Origin: Candidatus Magasanikbacteria bacterium RIFCSPHIGHO2_02_FULL_50_9b
Lineage (GTDB): Bacteria; Patescibacteriota; Patescibacteriia; Magasanikbacterales; 2-02-FULL-50-9b
Reading direction: 5' to 3'
DNA length: 17,274 nt
Assembly: GCA_001782975.1 (NCBI GenBank)
Contig: MFQD01000031.1
Span: 7,070-24,343, forward strand
Part shown: in pieces, positions 8,378 through 14,949 of the stretch
Position numbering within the stretch: the stretch's first letter is position 1
Layout: every line of letters begins with the position of its first letter
The notes under the pieces: generated by a model
Databases searched by the model: none
Told to the model about the DNA's origin: nothing
The model's input: the letters and a program-made list of their open reading frames with translations, nothing else
Translations under genes and position numbers: made by a program

Positions 8378-9508
8378 TTACCGCATGAGTGCGACGACAG
8401 CCGGAAGTTTTTCCCCACCCAAAAACGCCAGCATCGCGCCGCCACCTGTTGAGAGGTGACTGAAACCGCGCTGCATGTTGCTCGCCATAATCGCGGTCAC
8501 GGTCTCGCCGCCACCCGCAATAACCTGCGCACCGCCACGACCAAATTTGGCGAGTAGCCGTGCCGTACGCTCAGTTCCCAAATGAAACGGCTCATGCTCA
8601 AACACACCAGCTGGCCCATTCCACACAACGGTTCGAACGCCAACGAGCATTTCTGACATCATGACGAGCGTCGCCGGTCCCACATCCACATTCGCCTCTC
8701 TCGCGCCACACACCGCCGCACCGTTTGGTAATTCCTCAAGCGCAACGGCACGAAATTTTTTGCTCGCGCCGCCAATTGCAGCGATGATCAGATCAACAGG
8801 CAATACAATATTTTTATGCTTCAATAATTTTTTCGCCATTGCAACAGATTGGTCATCGACGCACGAGCCGCCCACCCTGAAACCCTTCGCGACCAAAAAT
8901 GCGTTCGCCGCCGCACCGGTGATAAAAACATGCTGTGCGCGCTTCACAAATTTTTCAATGACCGGAACCTTGGTGTCAAATTTTGCGCCACCGACAATGA
9001 GTGCGAGAGGGGTGGCTGCAGCAAATAATTTTGACAACTCCCACACCTCGCGCTCAAACTGCAATCCAGCAAAACTTGGCAATACTTTTGTGATCGCGTG
9101 CGTTGACGAATGCGCGCGATGGCTCGTTGCAAAAGATTCGTTGATAAAAATTTCGTGATCAAGCGCTAACTCGCGCGCGTAGGTCAGATCATTTTTTTCT
9201 TCGCGCGCATCAAATCGCGTGTTGGGCAAAAATTTTAATTTTGTCTTGAGGCGCGCTTCCAAATATTTTTGAACTGGTGCAAGCGACAACGCAGCAATTT
9301 TTTTTCCCTGCGGTCGACCACGATGACCCATCACGGTAACCACCGCGCGTTTTTTTAACAAATATTTCAATGTGGGCAGTGCACAATCCAATCGATACAC
9401 AGATTCGGGTGTAAGAGCGCCCCGAACAACTGCAACATCAGAATCAATGCGTACCAATACATGTGTGTCTTTGAAAATCGGAGCTTCAGCAAGGGTGCGT
9501 AATTTCAT
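8378..9508 (-). CDS. pgk: Phosphoglycerate kinase (divergent)
   Basis: A 376-residue phosphoglycerate kinase, which makes ATP from 1,3-bisphosphoglycerate. C-terminal nucleotide-site motifs are clear: GGAKFDTK (Lys176), VDVGPAT (275-280), VVWNGPAGVFE (294-304), GGGET (332-336) and STGGGA (353-358). The substrate-side motifs are altered. The usual R-x-D-F-N-V-P reads RIDSDVAV (20-27), so Asn becomes Asp24; SHLGRP reads GHRGRP (61-66); the ENxRF motif reads PNTRF; and DAFGxAHRxHxS reads ESFATSHRAHSS. The key arginines (R64, R98, R131) are kept, so it is probably active. It is somewhat shorter than usual (about 390). The ATG at 9508 follows CACT and is only 9 bases from the -10 element, consistent with a leaderless message. 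Confidence 0.95.
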   Translation of the reverse strand: MKLRTLAEAPIFKDTHVLVRIDSDVAVVRGALTPESVYRLDCALPTLKYLLKKRAVVTVMGHRGRPQGKKIAALSLAPVQKYLEARLKTKLKFLPNTRFDAREEKNDLTYARELALDHEIFINESFATSHRAHSSTHAITKVLPSFAGLQFEREVWELSKLFAAATPLALIVGGAKFDTKVPVIEKFVKRAQHVFITGAAANAFLVAKGFRVGGSCVDDQSVAMAKKLLKHKNIVLPVDLIIAAIGGASKKFRAVALEELPNGAAVCGAREANVDVGPATLVMMSEMLVGVRTVVWNGPAGVFEHEPFHLGTERTARLLAKFGRGGAQVIAGGGETVTAIMASNMQRGFSHLSTGGGAMLAFLGGEKLPAVVALMR

Positions 9509-9517
9509 AGTGGCTCT

Positions 9518-9526
9518 AGTATAACA
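9518..9526 (-). promoter_or_regulatory. pgk: Extended -10 promoter for pgk
   Basis: The minus strand reads TGT-TATACT. Only 9 bases separate it from the pgk ATG, so transcription should start within about 3 bases of the start codon. The first base of the element coincides with the end of the T-run of the upstream gene's terminator. No good -35 is visible. Confidence 0.65.
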
Positions 9527-9562
9527 AAAACAGGGAGCAGCTGCCGTGTGGCGTCTACTCCC
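9526..9562 (-). terminator. Rho-independent terminator after the 158-aa gene
   Basis: On the minus strand GGGAGTAG pairs with CTGCTCCC (8 pairs including one G-U) around a 14-base loop, followed by TGTTTTTG. It lies 50 bases after the stop of the 158-residue gene and immediately ahead of the pgk -10. Confidence 0.65.
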
Positions 9563-9612
9563 CCGCGGCGTTCGTCTGAAACAGCCGCGTGTTGGATCGG
9601 TTCTGTGTTGGT

Positions 9613-10089
9613 TCAGCGTGCCGGTGCTGCTGCGCGCCTCGGCGTGGTGAACGCTGAGCTCGGCAGCATAAGCGCGTCGAGCAGCGTTGCCTGCCTGCCG
9701 CCGATGAGGAGGGGGCCGTTGACGCAGTCAACGATGTTGTTCGGACCGCGCGTCGCCGTCTTCCCCCGCAAGCGGAAGCGAATGCCGAACTTGACGAACT
9801 TCTTCTCGAGGAACGCGAACACCGAAACGTGCGCTGGCGCGTTCGAGTCGCTGACGACGCGCTGCCACGACGTGCCCTCGATCGCCTCAGCGACTGAAAT
9901 GGTATGTACGCCAGCATCATCGAGACGATACTGAAGCACGCCGCTCTTCAGCATTGCACGAAGCATGCTCTTGCTCGTGTGCCGATAGCGAACCTTGTGG
10001 AACTCCTTCGGAACAGGAAGCCCGTGTTCCACGCGTAGATCGCGCAGTCGACATTCAGGCTCGTGTACGTGATAGCGAAGTCGATGCAT
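9613..10089 (-). CDS. Hypothetical basic protein with atypical codon use (158 aa)
   Basis: Not recognised. The 158 residues are basic (Arg/His-rich N-terminus MHRLRYHVHEPECRLRDLR, Arg-rich C-terminus). A mixed alpha/beta middle contains SMLRAMLKSG, FAFLEKKFVKFGIRFRLRG, and NIVDCVNGPLLIGG near 118-131. There is no membrane segment. It sits between gap and pgk with its own promoter and terminator. Codon use differs sharply from its neighbours: all visible Lys codons are AAG and nearly all Phe codons are TTC, whereas adjacent genes favour AAA and TTT. Its ATG is preceded by GCC rather than the T seen at neighbouring starts. These features suggest acquisition or a separate evolutionary history. 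The codon pattern and flanking signals argue that it is real rather than chance. Confidence 0.7.
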   Translation of the reverse strand: MHRLRYHVHEPECRLRDLRVEHGLPVPKEFHKVRYRHTSKSMLRAMLKSGVLQYRLDDAGVHTISVAEAIEGTSWQRVVSDSNAPAHVSVFAFLEKKFVKFGIRFRLRGKTATRGPNNIVDCVNGPLLIGGRQATLLDALMLPSSAFTTPRRAAAPAR

Positions 10090-10145
10090 GGCTGCCCTCT
10101 GCTCTCTCAGTAGTTTGCACGACTCACCCTGAGCCGCTTATACAT

Positions 10146-10175
10146 TTTGTAGCACGAGCGCAAATCAGCTGTCAA
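10146..10175 (-). promoter_or_regulatory. Promoter for the 158-aa gene
   Basis: The minus strand has a perfect TTGACA (10170-10175), an 18-base spacer and TACAAA (10146-10151) preceded by TGC. It lies just after the gap stop codon, about 57 bases ahead of the ATG at 10089. Unlike most promoters in this window it has a consensus -35. Confidence 0.6.
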
Positions 10176-10177
10176 CT

Positions 10178-11173
10178 TCAACCGACTTTCTCCACCATCT
10201 CGATCAACCGGTGTGCATATCCCCACTCATTGTCATACCATGCCAAAATTTTAACTAAATCGCCGTCAATGACTTGCGTAAATTGCAGATCAACAATTGC
10301 GCTTGCCGAATTTCCAACAATGTCTTGTGACACCAGCGGTTCGGTCGAACATTCCAAGATTCCTTTCCACTGTTTTTGTTTTGATGCGGCAATGAGCGCC
10401 GCATTGACCGCGACAACAGTCGTTTTTTTCTTCAATAAAAATGTAAAATCCGACAACGAGCCGATTGGCGTCGGAACACGAATGGCGCTGCCGTCAAACT
10501 TGCCACGCAAATCAGTAATTGTTTCGGTAACGGCGATCGCGGCGCCTGTTGTCGTTGGAACCATGTTGAGCGCCGCACTCCGGCCACGTCGAAAATCTTT
10601 GTGCGGTCCGTCAACCAGTGCTTGATCCGCGGTGTATGAATGGATCGTGGTCAGACCAGCTTTTGCGATTCCAAATGTTTCGTGCAACACTGCTGCAATA
10701 GGCGCGACGCAATTTGTCGTGCAGCTTGCGCTATTTAAAATTTTTGTGCGTCCCAATTTTTCATCATTTACGCCGCGCACAAATGTCGGAACGTCGCCGC
10801 CTTTTGCCGGTGCGGATAAAATGACAGCACGCGCGCCTGCAACGACATGTTTTTTTAAATCTTGTTCATTGGTGAAGCGACCAGTTGATTCAATAACTAC
10901 ATCGACATTAAATTTTTTCCACGGCAGCGCTGCGGGGTCCTTTTCCGTGAGCACCGGTATTTTCGCCCCATCAATAACAAGTGTTGCGCCACGCGCCGAA
11001 ACTTTGTGCGGCCATGCGCCATAGACCGAATCATGCGCGAGCAGATACGCAAGCTGTTCCGCGCTTGCCAAATCATTAATCGCAACAAATTCTAGTTTTT
11101 TGCGCCCGAACCCTGCCTTGAATGCCTGACGACCGATACGGCCAAAGCCGTTAATTGCAACACGAATAGCCAT
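10178..11173 (-). CDS. gap: Glyceraldehyde-3-phosphate dehydrogenase
   Basis: A 331-residue phosphorylating GAPDH of normal length. It oxidises glyceraldehyde-3-phosphate to 1,3-bisphosphoglycerate, the substrate of the neighbouring pgk product. The Rossmann motif is INGFGRIGR (7-15), with Asp34 in AINDLAS suggesting NAD use. The catalytic site is SASCTTNC (Cys151) with His178 in TTIHSYT. Phosphate-site segments are RRGRSAALNMVPTTTGAA (195-212) and IRVPTP (231-236), and the C-terminal WYDNEWGY lies at 312-319. The stretch after the phosphate loop (IAVTETITDLRG) diverges from the usual AKAVxxVLPEL. The ATG follows CTCT with no Shine-Dalgarno. An extended -10 lies 21 bases upstream, in a region also holding DnaA-box-like sequences. 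Confidence 0.97.
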   Translation of the reverse strand: MAIRVAINGFGRIGRQAFKAGFGRKKLEFVAINDLASAEQLAYLLAHDSVYGAWPHKVSARGATLVIDGAKIPVLTEKDPAALPWKKFNVDVVIESTGRFTNEQDLKKHVVAGARAVILSAPAKGGDVPTFVRGVNDEKLGRTKILNSASCTTNCVAPIAAVLHETFGIAKAGLTTIHSYTADQALVDGPHKDFRRGRSAALNMVPTTTGAAIAVTETITDLRGKFDGSAIRVPTPIGSLSDFTFLLKKKTTVVAVNAALIAASKQKQWKGILECSTEPLVSQDIVGNSASAIVDLQFTQVIDGDLVKILAWYDNEWGYAHRLIEMVEKVG

Positions 11174-11194
11174 AGAGGTAAAAAATATGGCAGT

Positions 11195-11203
11195 ATTATA
11201 ACA
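11195..11203 (-). promoter_or_regulatory. gap: Extended -10 promoter for gap
   Basis: The minus strand reads TGT-TATAAT, a perfect -10 with the TGn extension, 21 bases before the gap ATG. The -35 position reads CCTGTG, a poor match. A short untranslated leader of roughly 14 bases is implied. Confidence 0.7.
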
Positions 11204-11219
11204 CTTTTCCGGATATTCA

Positions 11220-11296
11220 CAGGGATAAGCTGGGCATAAAGTCTGACGCGGTGGATAACTTTTTTGTTATCCACATTTGACGCCGAGTTATCAACT
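11220..11296. promoter_or_regulatory. Cluster of DnaA-box-like sequences in the gap divergent region
   Basis: A perfect DnaA box TTATCCACA lies at 11267-11275 (+). An 8/9 match TTATCCACC lies at 11250-11258 (-). These two form an inverted repeat with 9-base arms, GTGGATAAC (11251-11259) and GTTATCCAC (11266-11274), around six T. Weaker relatives flank them: TTATCCCTG at 11220-11228 (-) and TTATCAACT at 11288-11296 (+). The block lies between the divergent promoters of gap and the plus-strand gene pair. It could be a DnaA-controlled region, a titration site or part of an origin. Binding is inferred from sequence match only. Confidence 0.55.
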
Positions 11297-11304
11297 TTTC
11301 GGTA

Positions 11305-11332
11305 TTGCCAGCTCTTGCGCGAATGATATGCT
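11305..11332 (+). promoter_or_regulatory. Promoter for the plus-strand small-gene pair
   Basis: TTGCCA (11305-11310), a 16-base spacer and TATGCT (11327-11332) preceded by TGA. It is 40 bases ahead of the ATG at 11373 and lies directly beside the DnaA-box-like cluster. Confidence 0.5.
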
Positions 11333-11372
11333 GCATACAACGCATGCATGCGCTTCACAAAATAAAAAATCT

Positions 11373-11621
11373 ATGGCAATTAAAACGAACCGCCCAAAAC
11401 CGGGTAGTTATGAATTTACTCAGATCTGTTTTGGCGATGATCCAAAACCGCTGTGGCATTTAAAGCAGTGTATGCGGTGTGCCAAACGAAAAGCCGACAA
11501 TGAGCACTACTGGAAGTGGCGCGTCAAAACACGTGATACAGCTCCCTGTGAGAGTGCTGTCTGCCGCGAGTGTGGCTGGCCAATGGACGCACACAAAAAA
11601 AGCGTTGCGCAAAAAAAGTGA
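11373..11621 (+). CDS. Small Cys-rich putative zinc-binding protein (82 aa)
   Basis: Not recognised as a named family. The ATG at 11373 (context ATCT-ATG) is chosen over an upstream in-frame TTG at 11277, because that TTG lies inside the DnaA-box-like cluster and upstream of the predicted promoter. The 82 residues carry C33-x2-C36 and C64-x2-C67 pairs with additional C19, C59 and His74, consistent with a zinc ribbon or treble-clef fold. Charged Lys/Arg tails and Trp residues (W28, W47, W49, W69) surround them. Nucleic-acid or protein binding is possible but unproven. It diverges from gap and is followed 48 bases later by a coiled-coil gene on the same strand. Confidence 0.72.
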   Translation: MAIKTNRPKPGSYEFTQICFGDDPKPLWHLKQCMRCAKRKADNEHYWKWRVKTRDTAPCESAVCRECGWPMDAHKKSVAQKK

Positions 11622-11669
11622 TCGTGATACGGTTCGCCCATTATTCACTCATCAGTTAACAACAAACAT

Positions 11670-12026
11670 ATGCCGCGTAAGGGGGGTTCAAAAAAAATCA
11701 CGCTTGCATCGATCATGGACTCCATGCAATCGATGAAAAAAGAGATGCAGTCGATGAAAAAAGAAATTTTGGAGCGCTTTGACACCATCGAAAAAGAACA
11801 TGAGGTTTATTTCACGTCGATTCAGGACGAGCTCGTATCGCTCCGCAAAGATGTAGATGAGCTCAAACAAGACCTCAAAGATTTTCGCGCGGAAACTAAC
11901 AGTTTTCACAAAGGCTTCAGCGCAAAATCTGGCCGACAAGATGCAACGAGCTTCAAACTTATCGGCATATTGAATGCCCGTGGTATCTTGTCAGAATATC
12001 AAGCCGCAGAACTGCGAACAATCTAA
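11670..12026 (+). CDS. Small coiled-coil hypothetical protein (118 aa)
   Basis: Not recognised. The N-terminus is basic (MPRKGGSKK). A long helical coiled-coil region spans about residues 12-75 and includes a short tandem QSMKKE at 20-25 and 27-32 and heptad-like LVSLRKDVDELKQDLKDF. A short C-terminal tail of about 25 residues (FKLIGILNARGILSEYQAAEL) may be a separate helical hairpin. The ATG follows CAT and has no Shine-Dalgarno. It probably shares a promoter with the Cys-rich gene 48 bases upstream. It converges on tsf, whose stop is 4 bases away on the opposite strand, with no terminator between them. Confidence 0.78.
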   Translation: MPRKGGSKKITLASIMDSMQSMKKEMQSMKKEILERFDTIEKEHEVYFTSIQDELVSLRKDVDELKQDLKDFRAETNSFHKGFSAKSGRQDATSFKLIGILNARGILSEYQAAELRTI

Positions 12027-12030
12027 AAAG

Positions 12031-12624
12031 TTAATCCTGCCCCAAGTGAAATCGCACAAATCGCTTGAGCTGAATGTTCTCACCCATTTTTGCGATGCCG
12101 TGTTTGATCACTTCTTCAATGGTCATTGATTCATCTTTGATGAATTGCTGTTTCAACAAACAAACGTCAGTGTAAAATTTTGCAACCTTGCCTTCGATAA
12201 TTTTACCCATGATCTCCTCGGGTTTGTTTGAGCCTGCCATTTCTGCTTTGTAAATCTCGCGCTCCTTGTCAATCACTTCCTGCGGAACCGCCGCCTCATC
12301 AAGATACAACGGATTCATCGCCGCGATGTGCAGTGCAATGTCGTGCGCAAGCTGGGTGAAGCCTTCAGTGCGTGCAACAAAATCTGTTTCACAACGCAAT
12401 TCAACCATCACGCCAACTTTTTGATTGCCGTGAATGTATGAATACACGATTCCCTCGCCCGCAACGCGATCAGATTTTTTTCCCGCCTTCAAAATTCCTT
12501 TTTTACGCAACGATTCTTCTGCCGCAGCCATGTCGCCGCCCGATTCCTCAAGTGCTGCTTTGACATCCACGATGCCAGCGCCGGTTTTTTCACGAAGTTG
12601 TGCAATGAGCTTTGTGTCGATCAT
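12031..12624 (-). CDS. tsf: Elongation factor Ts (short form)
   Basis: A 197-residue EF-Ts, the nucleotide-exchange factor that recycles EF-Tu from GDP to GTP. The N-terminal UBA-like motif is LREKTGAGIVDVKAAL (10-25). The core EF-Tu-contact motif TDFV is at 80-83 in ELRCETDFVAR. The typical VPQEVIDKER segment and a C-terminal VIKHGIAKMGENIQLKRFVRF follow. It has one core domain rather than two, like the short EF-Ts of several phyla. It follows rpsB by 11 bases, the widely conserved rpsB-tsf order. The ATG follows TTGT and has no Shine-Dalgarno, so translation may be coupled to rpsB. Confidence 0.97.
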   Translation of the reverse strand: MIDTKLIAQLREKTGAGIVDVKAALEESGGDMAAAEESLRKKGILKAGKKSDRVAGEGIVYSYIHGNQKVGVMVELRCETDFVARTEGFTQLAHDIALHIAAMNPLYLDEAAVPQEVIDKEREIYKAEMAGSNKPEEIMGKIIEGKVAKFYTDVCLLKQQFIKDESMTIEEVIKHGIAKMGENIQLKRFVRFHLGQD

Positions 12625-12635
12625 ACAAAAATTAA

Positions 12636-13394
12636 TTATTGTTGTGCGGTGACGAGTGCACGCTCGCTGTGGCGTGGTGTTTTTGGTGTTTCTTCTGATG
12701 CCGCTGGTCGCTGCGATGCACCCTCAATCACGGCGTCTGCGATAAACTTGGTCACCAAGGCAATTGATTTCACCGCATCATCATTTGCCGGAATCGCATG
12801 TGACACTAACTCCGGATTCACATTGGTGTCTGTCATTGCAATCATCGGGATCTTGCGCACGCCAGCTTCAGTCACTGCCGTTTTTTCATTGCGAATGTCA
12901 ACAACAAATAAAGCGTCGGGCATTTTTTTCAACGCACTCAACCCTTCGAGCACCACACGCTTTTTCTGGTAATCTGCTTCAAGCACTGACCGCTCTTTTT
13001 TCGTGTATTTTTCCCACACGCCTGCTTCGCGATCTGCACGCATCTTGCGATACCGCTCGAGCAGTTTGCCGATTTCGTCATAATTGGTCACGAGACCACC
13101 AATCCATCCTTCGACAATATACGGCATACCGCACCGCTCAGCTTCTGCTTTCACGATCGCGCGCGCCTGCTCCTTGGTTCCAAGAAATACAAGTGACTTG
13201 CCTTCTGCTGCAAGTTGCTTTGCAAATTCACCTGCTTCCGCAAGTTTTTCCTGCGCAACTTCAAGATTGATCACATGGATCCCTTGGCGTTCACCAAAAA
13301 TGAACGGCTTTGCTTTCGGATGCCAGCGCGTTGCGCGATGGCCGAAATGCATGCCTGCGGCAAGCATTTCCTCGAGAACTGGTAATTGTGGCAT
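12636..13394 (-). CDS. rpsB: 30S ribosomal protein S2
   Basis: A 252-residue bacterial uS2. The N-terminal signature is LAAGMHFGHRATRWHPKAKPFIFGER. Also present are IHVINLE, FLGTKEQA, WIGGLVTNY and the C-terminal signature PDALFVVDIRNEKTAVTEA, followed by IAMTDTNVNPELVSHAIPANDDA. A 25-residue polar tail follows. S2 joins the small subunit late, at the head-platform junction. The gene is one of the few here with a Shine-Dalgarno-like AAAAGGA, about 9 bases before the ATG. It is preceded by a roughly 100-base structured leader and a strong promoter, and followed by tsf. Confidence 0.98.
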   Translation of the reverse strand: MPQLPVLEEMLAAGMHFGHRATRWHPKAKPFIFGERQGIHVINLEVAQEKLAEAGEFAKQLAAEGKSLVFLGTKEQARAIVKAEAERCGMPYIVEGWIGGLVTNYDEIGKLLERYRKMRADREAGVWEKYTKKERSVLEADYQKKRVVLEGLSALKKMPDALFVVDIRNEKTAVTEAGVRKIPMIAMTDTNVNPELVSHAIPANDDAVKSIALVTKFIADAVIEGASQRPAASEETPKTPRHSERALVTAQQ

Positions 13395-13428
13395 ATTTTT
13401 TTCCTTTTAATCTGCGCCGATCTCGCGA

Positions 13429-13464
13429 ACGCGGACCTGAACGGTATCTCGTTCAGGCAGGCCG
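13429..13464 (-). promoter_or_regulatory. Hairpin in the rpsB leader, candidate ribosomal-protein autoregulation site
   Basis: On the minus strand CCTGAACG (13450-13457) pairs perfectly with CGTTCAGG (13436-13443) around AGATAC. An outer CGCGG/CCGCG pairing extends it across an internal loop. It lies inside the predicted 5' leader of rpsB-tsf, upstream of the Shine-Dalgarno. Leaders of rpsB are known autoregulatory sites bound by S2 in other bacteria; the same role here is inference. Confidence 0.5.
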
Positions 13465-13504
13465 CGGGCGGTTGCAATCGGTTGATTTGTTAATTAATGG
13501 AGCA

Positions 13505-13533
13505 AGTGTAGCAAACTGTTTCACGGCCGTCAA
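13505..13533 (-). promoter_or_regulatory. Promoter for rpsB-tsf
   Basis: The minus strand reads TTGACG (13528-13533), a 17-base spacer, then TACACT (13505-13510) preceded by TGC. The start of transcription should be near 13498, giving a leader of about 100 bases. It lies just after the terminator of the 429-aa gene. Confidence 0.75.
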
Positions 13534-13537
13534 GGAT

Positions 13538-13590
13538 AAAAAAACGCCCCACACACCTTCGCATTCGCTTGAATCCGGTGCGGGGGCTTG
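13538..13590 (-). terminator. Rho-independent terminator after the 429-aa gene
   Basis: On the minus strand a GC-rich stem pairs GCCCC-CGCACC (around 13577-13588) with GGTGTG-T-GGGGC (13546-13557, one bulged T), followed by TTTTTTT at 13538-13544. It lies about 20 bases after the gene's stop and isolates it from rpsB. Confidence 0.75.
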
Positions 13591-13610
13591 GTTGTTTTGT
13601 GCGTGCGTTG

Positions 13611-14900
13611 TCACGCTGCTTTCGCAGGAGCATTCAGGATGCCCGCCGTAATGAGCGTGCGTTGAAAGTATACGTCCTTGACGCTGGTACACGCCGTGAC
13701 GAATTCATGAAGAACTTCGGGCGTCACGCCAGCACGCACGTAGTCGATCGCAGCCTCAAGTGCCTGACTACTACGGGAGTTCACCCAGTAGTACACAATT
13801 GCACCCTGTACCAAGGTGGAGCGCTCCGCAACAGAGAGTTCACGACCAAGAAACGGAATGACCTTAGCGGTCGTCGTGGGCAGCCCATCCGACAGACACT
13901 TTGGCAGCACCAGTTCTGCTGCCGCGTCAGTTGGAAGAAACTTGATCATGATCTCGACTGCCCGTTCCACCTGATTCGTCTGCAGGTGGTGTGCGATTTC
14001 CTGCATGAACACATCTGGCGCGAGTTCGGTCCCAAGCACTTGGGCAAGCCGCGCTGCCGCATAGATTTCGTGACGCGTCAGCATTTCATGCAGAAGCTCC
14101 TTCCGCATTTCAGCAGAGGCCGGACGCTCGCACGCCCACTTCAGCCAGTTATTGCACCGCTTGGAGTGACGCAGGATGTAGTCAACACCTTCCGCATCAT
14201 CGCAACACTCAATGATAGTATCGAACACACCGGCGAAGTACGTGAGGTGCGGGTACCGCGCCTTGAGCGTATCAACGATGCGCACGACTTCCGCACTGGT
14301 CAGCTTGCGATCGAGGTGCGCCGCGATGTCGGCGATGTGATCCCACGGACAAACATCGCGATTTATGACGTTCGTGGTCCAGCCAACAAGCCACCGTTGA
14401 AGCATTTCCTCGAACACTTCTTGCGACGGCTTGAGGACGGGAGAGACCCCACGCTTTTCGAAACCAAACGGAAATGCCGAATGCTTCTTCACGTGCGCAC
14501 GCGCAAGCAAGTCGCATTCCGCTTGCGTGAACGTGTGTTCGCATGCCGTTGCGAGAATCCAGGCATTGTCGTAATCGCCATCCGCGATTCGACCAGCGAG
14601 TTCTGCGCGAGCCGCGTCGATGAGCATCTCGCGCCCGATCAGCACAAGTTCACCGAATTCCTTCCAACGGCTGTGTGCGATGAGTGCACGACCGATAGAC
14701 CGAAAATCGCTTGCACGCATAGGGCCGTGCTTGACAGCGCTGATCACGTCTGAATACCGCCCATGGTGCAGCGCTGCCTCAATGAGCATGATGTAGTGCC
14801 CTAACCACAGATGCCCTTCTGGGGAGTAAAACTGTGCCGCATCAACTGCTGCGCTGTAGTTTCCGCTCTTGACGATCGCCCACATGACCGCATCATTCAT
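13611..14900 (-). CDS. Hypothetical all-helical repeat-like protein with atypical codon use (429 aa)
   Basis: Not recognised. The ATG at 14900 is chosen over an in-frame TTG at 14912: a GGAGGA Shine-Dalgarno sits 4 bases before the ATG and overlaps that TTG. The 429 residues are almost entirely helical, resembling loosely repeated helix pairs of the TPR/HEAT kind (for example WAIVKSGNYSAAVDAA, IEAALHHGRYSDVISAV, ALIAHSRWKEFGELVL). There is no signal peptide, membrane segment or catalytic motif. About 17 Lys codons are AAG against one AAA, opposite to neighbouring genes. With its own promoter, strong Shine-Dalgarno and terminator, and no T at position -1, it looks like a self-contained, possibly acquired unit. 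A long open frame on the opposite strand is treated as a shadow. Confidence 0.85.
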   Translation of the reverse strand: MNDAVMWAIVKSGNYSAAVDAAQFYSPEGHLWLGHYIMLIEAALHHGRYSDVISAVKHGPMRASDFRSIGRALIAHSRWKEFGELVLIGREMLIDAARAELAGRIADGDYDNAWILATACEHTFTQAECDLLARAHVKKHSAFPFGFEKRGVSPVLKPSQEVFEEMLQRWLVGWTTNVINRDVCPWDHIADIAAHLDRKLTSAEVVRIVDTLKARYPHLTYFAGVFDTIIECCDDAEGVDYILRHSKRCNNWLKWACERPASAEMRKELLHEMLTRHEIYAAARLAQVLGTELAPDVFMQEIAHHLQTNQVERAVEIMIKFLPTDAAAELVLPKCLSDGLPTTTAKVIPFLGRELSVAERSTLVQGAIVYYWVNSRSSQALEAAIDYVRAGVTPEVLHEFVTACTSVKDVYFQRTLITAGILNAPAKAA

Positions 14901-14904
14901 CACG

Positions 14905-14910
14905 TCCTCC
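14905..14910 (-). promoter_or_regulatory. Shine-Dalgarno deciding the start of the 429-aa gene
   Basis: The minus strand reads GGAGGA, 4 bases before the ATG at 14900. It is the only near-perfect Shine-Dalgarno in the window and rules out the upstream TTG that overlaps it. Confidence 0.85.
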
Positions 14911-14949
14911 AAAAATGGCTACGAGTTGTTGGTTGTGTAGCGCAGAACT

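Noticed and set aside
9548..9934. 128-residue plus-strand frame between gap and pgk
   Set aside because: It is a shadow of the 158-aa minus-strand gene, which has consistent codon bias and flanking signals.
11251..11274. Inverted repeat around T6 as a terminator
   Set aside because: It lies between divergent genes, has the T-run in the loop rather than after the stem, and matches DnaA boxes.
11277..11372. Upstream TTG start for the Cys-rich small protein
   Set aside because: It begins inside the DnaA-box-like cluster, before the predicted promoter; the ATG at 11373 has the usual local context.
13569..14753. 394-residue open frame on the plus strand
   Set aside because: It lies opposite the 429-aa gene, which has a promoter, Shine-Dalgarno, terminator and protein-like composition. 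The plus frame is Arg/Cys-rich and low-complexity, typical of a shadow.
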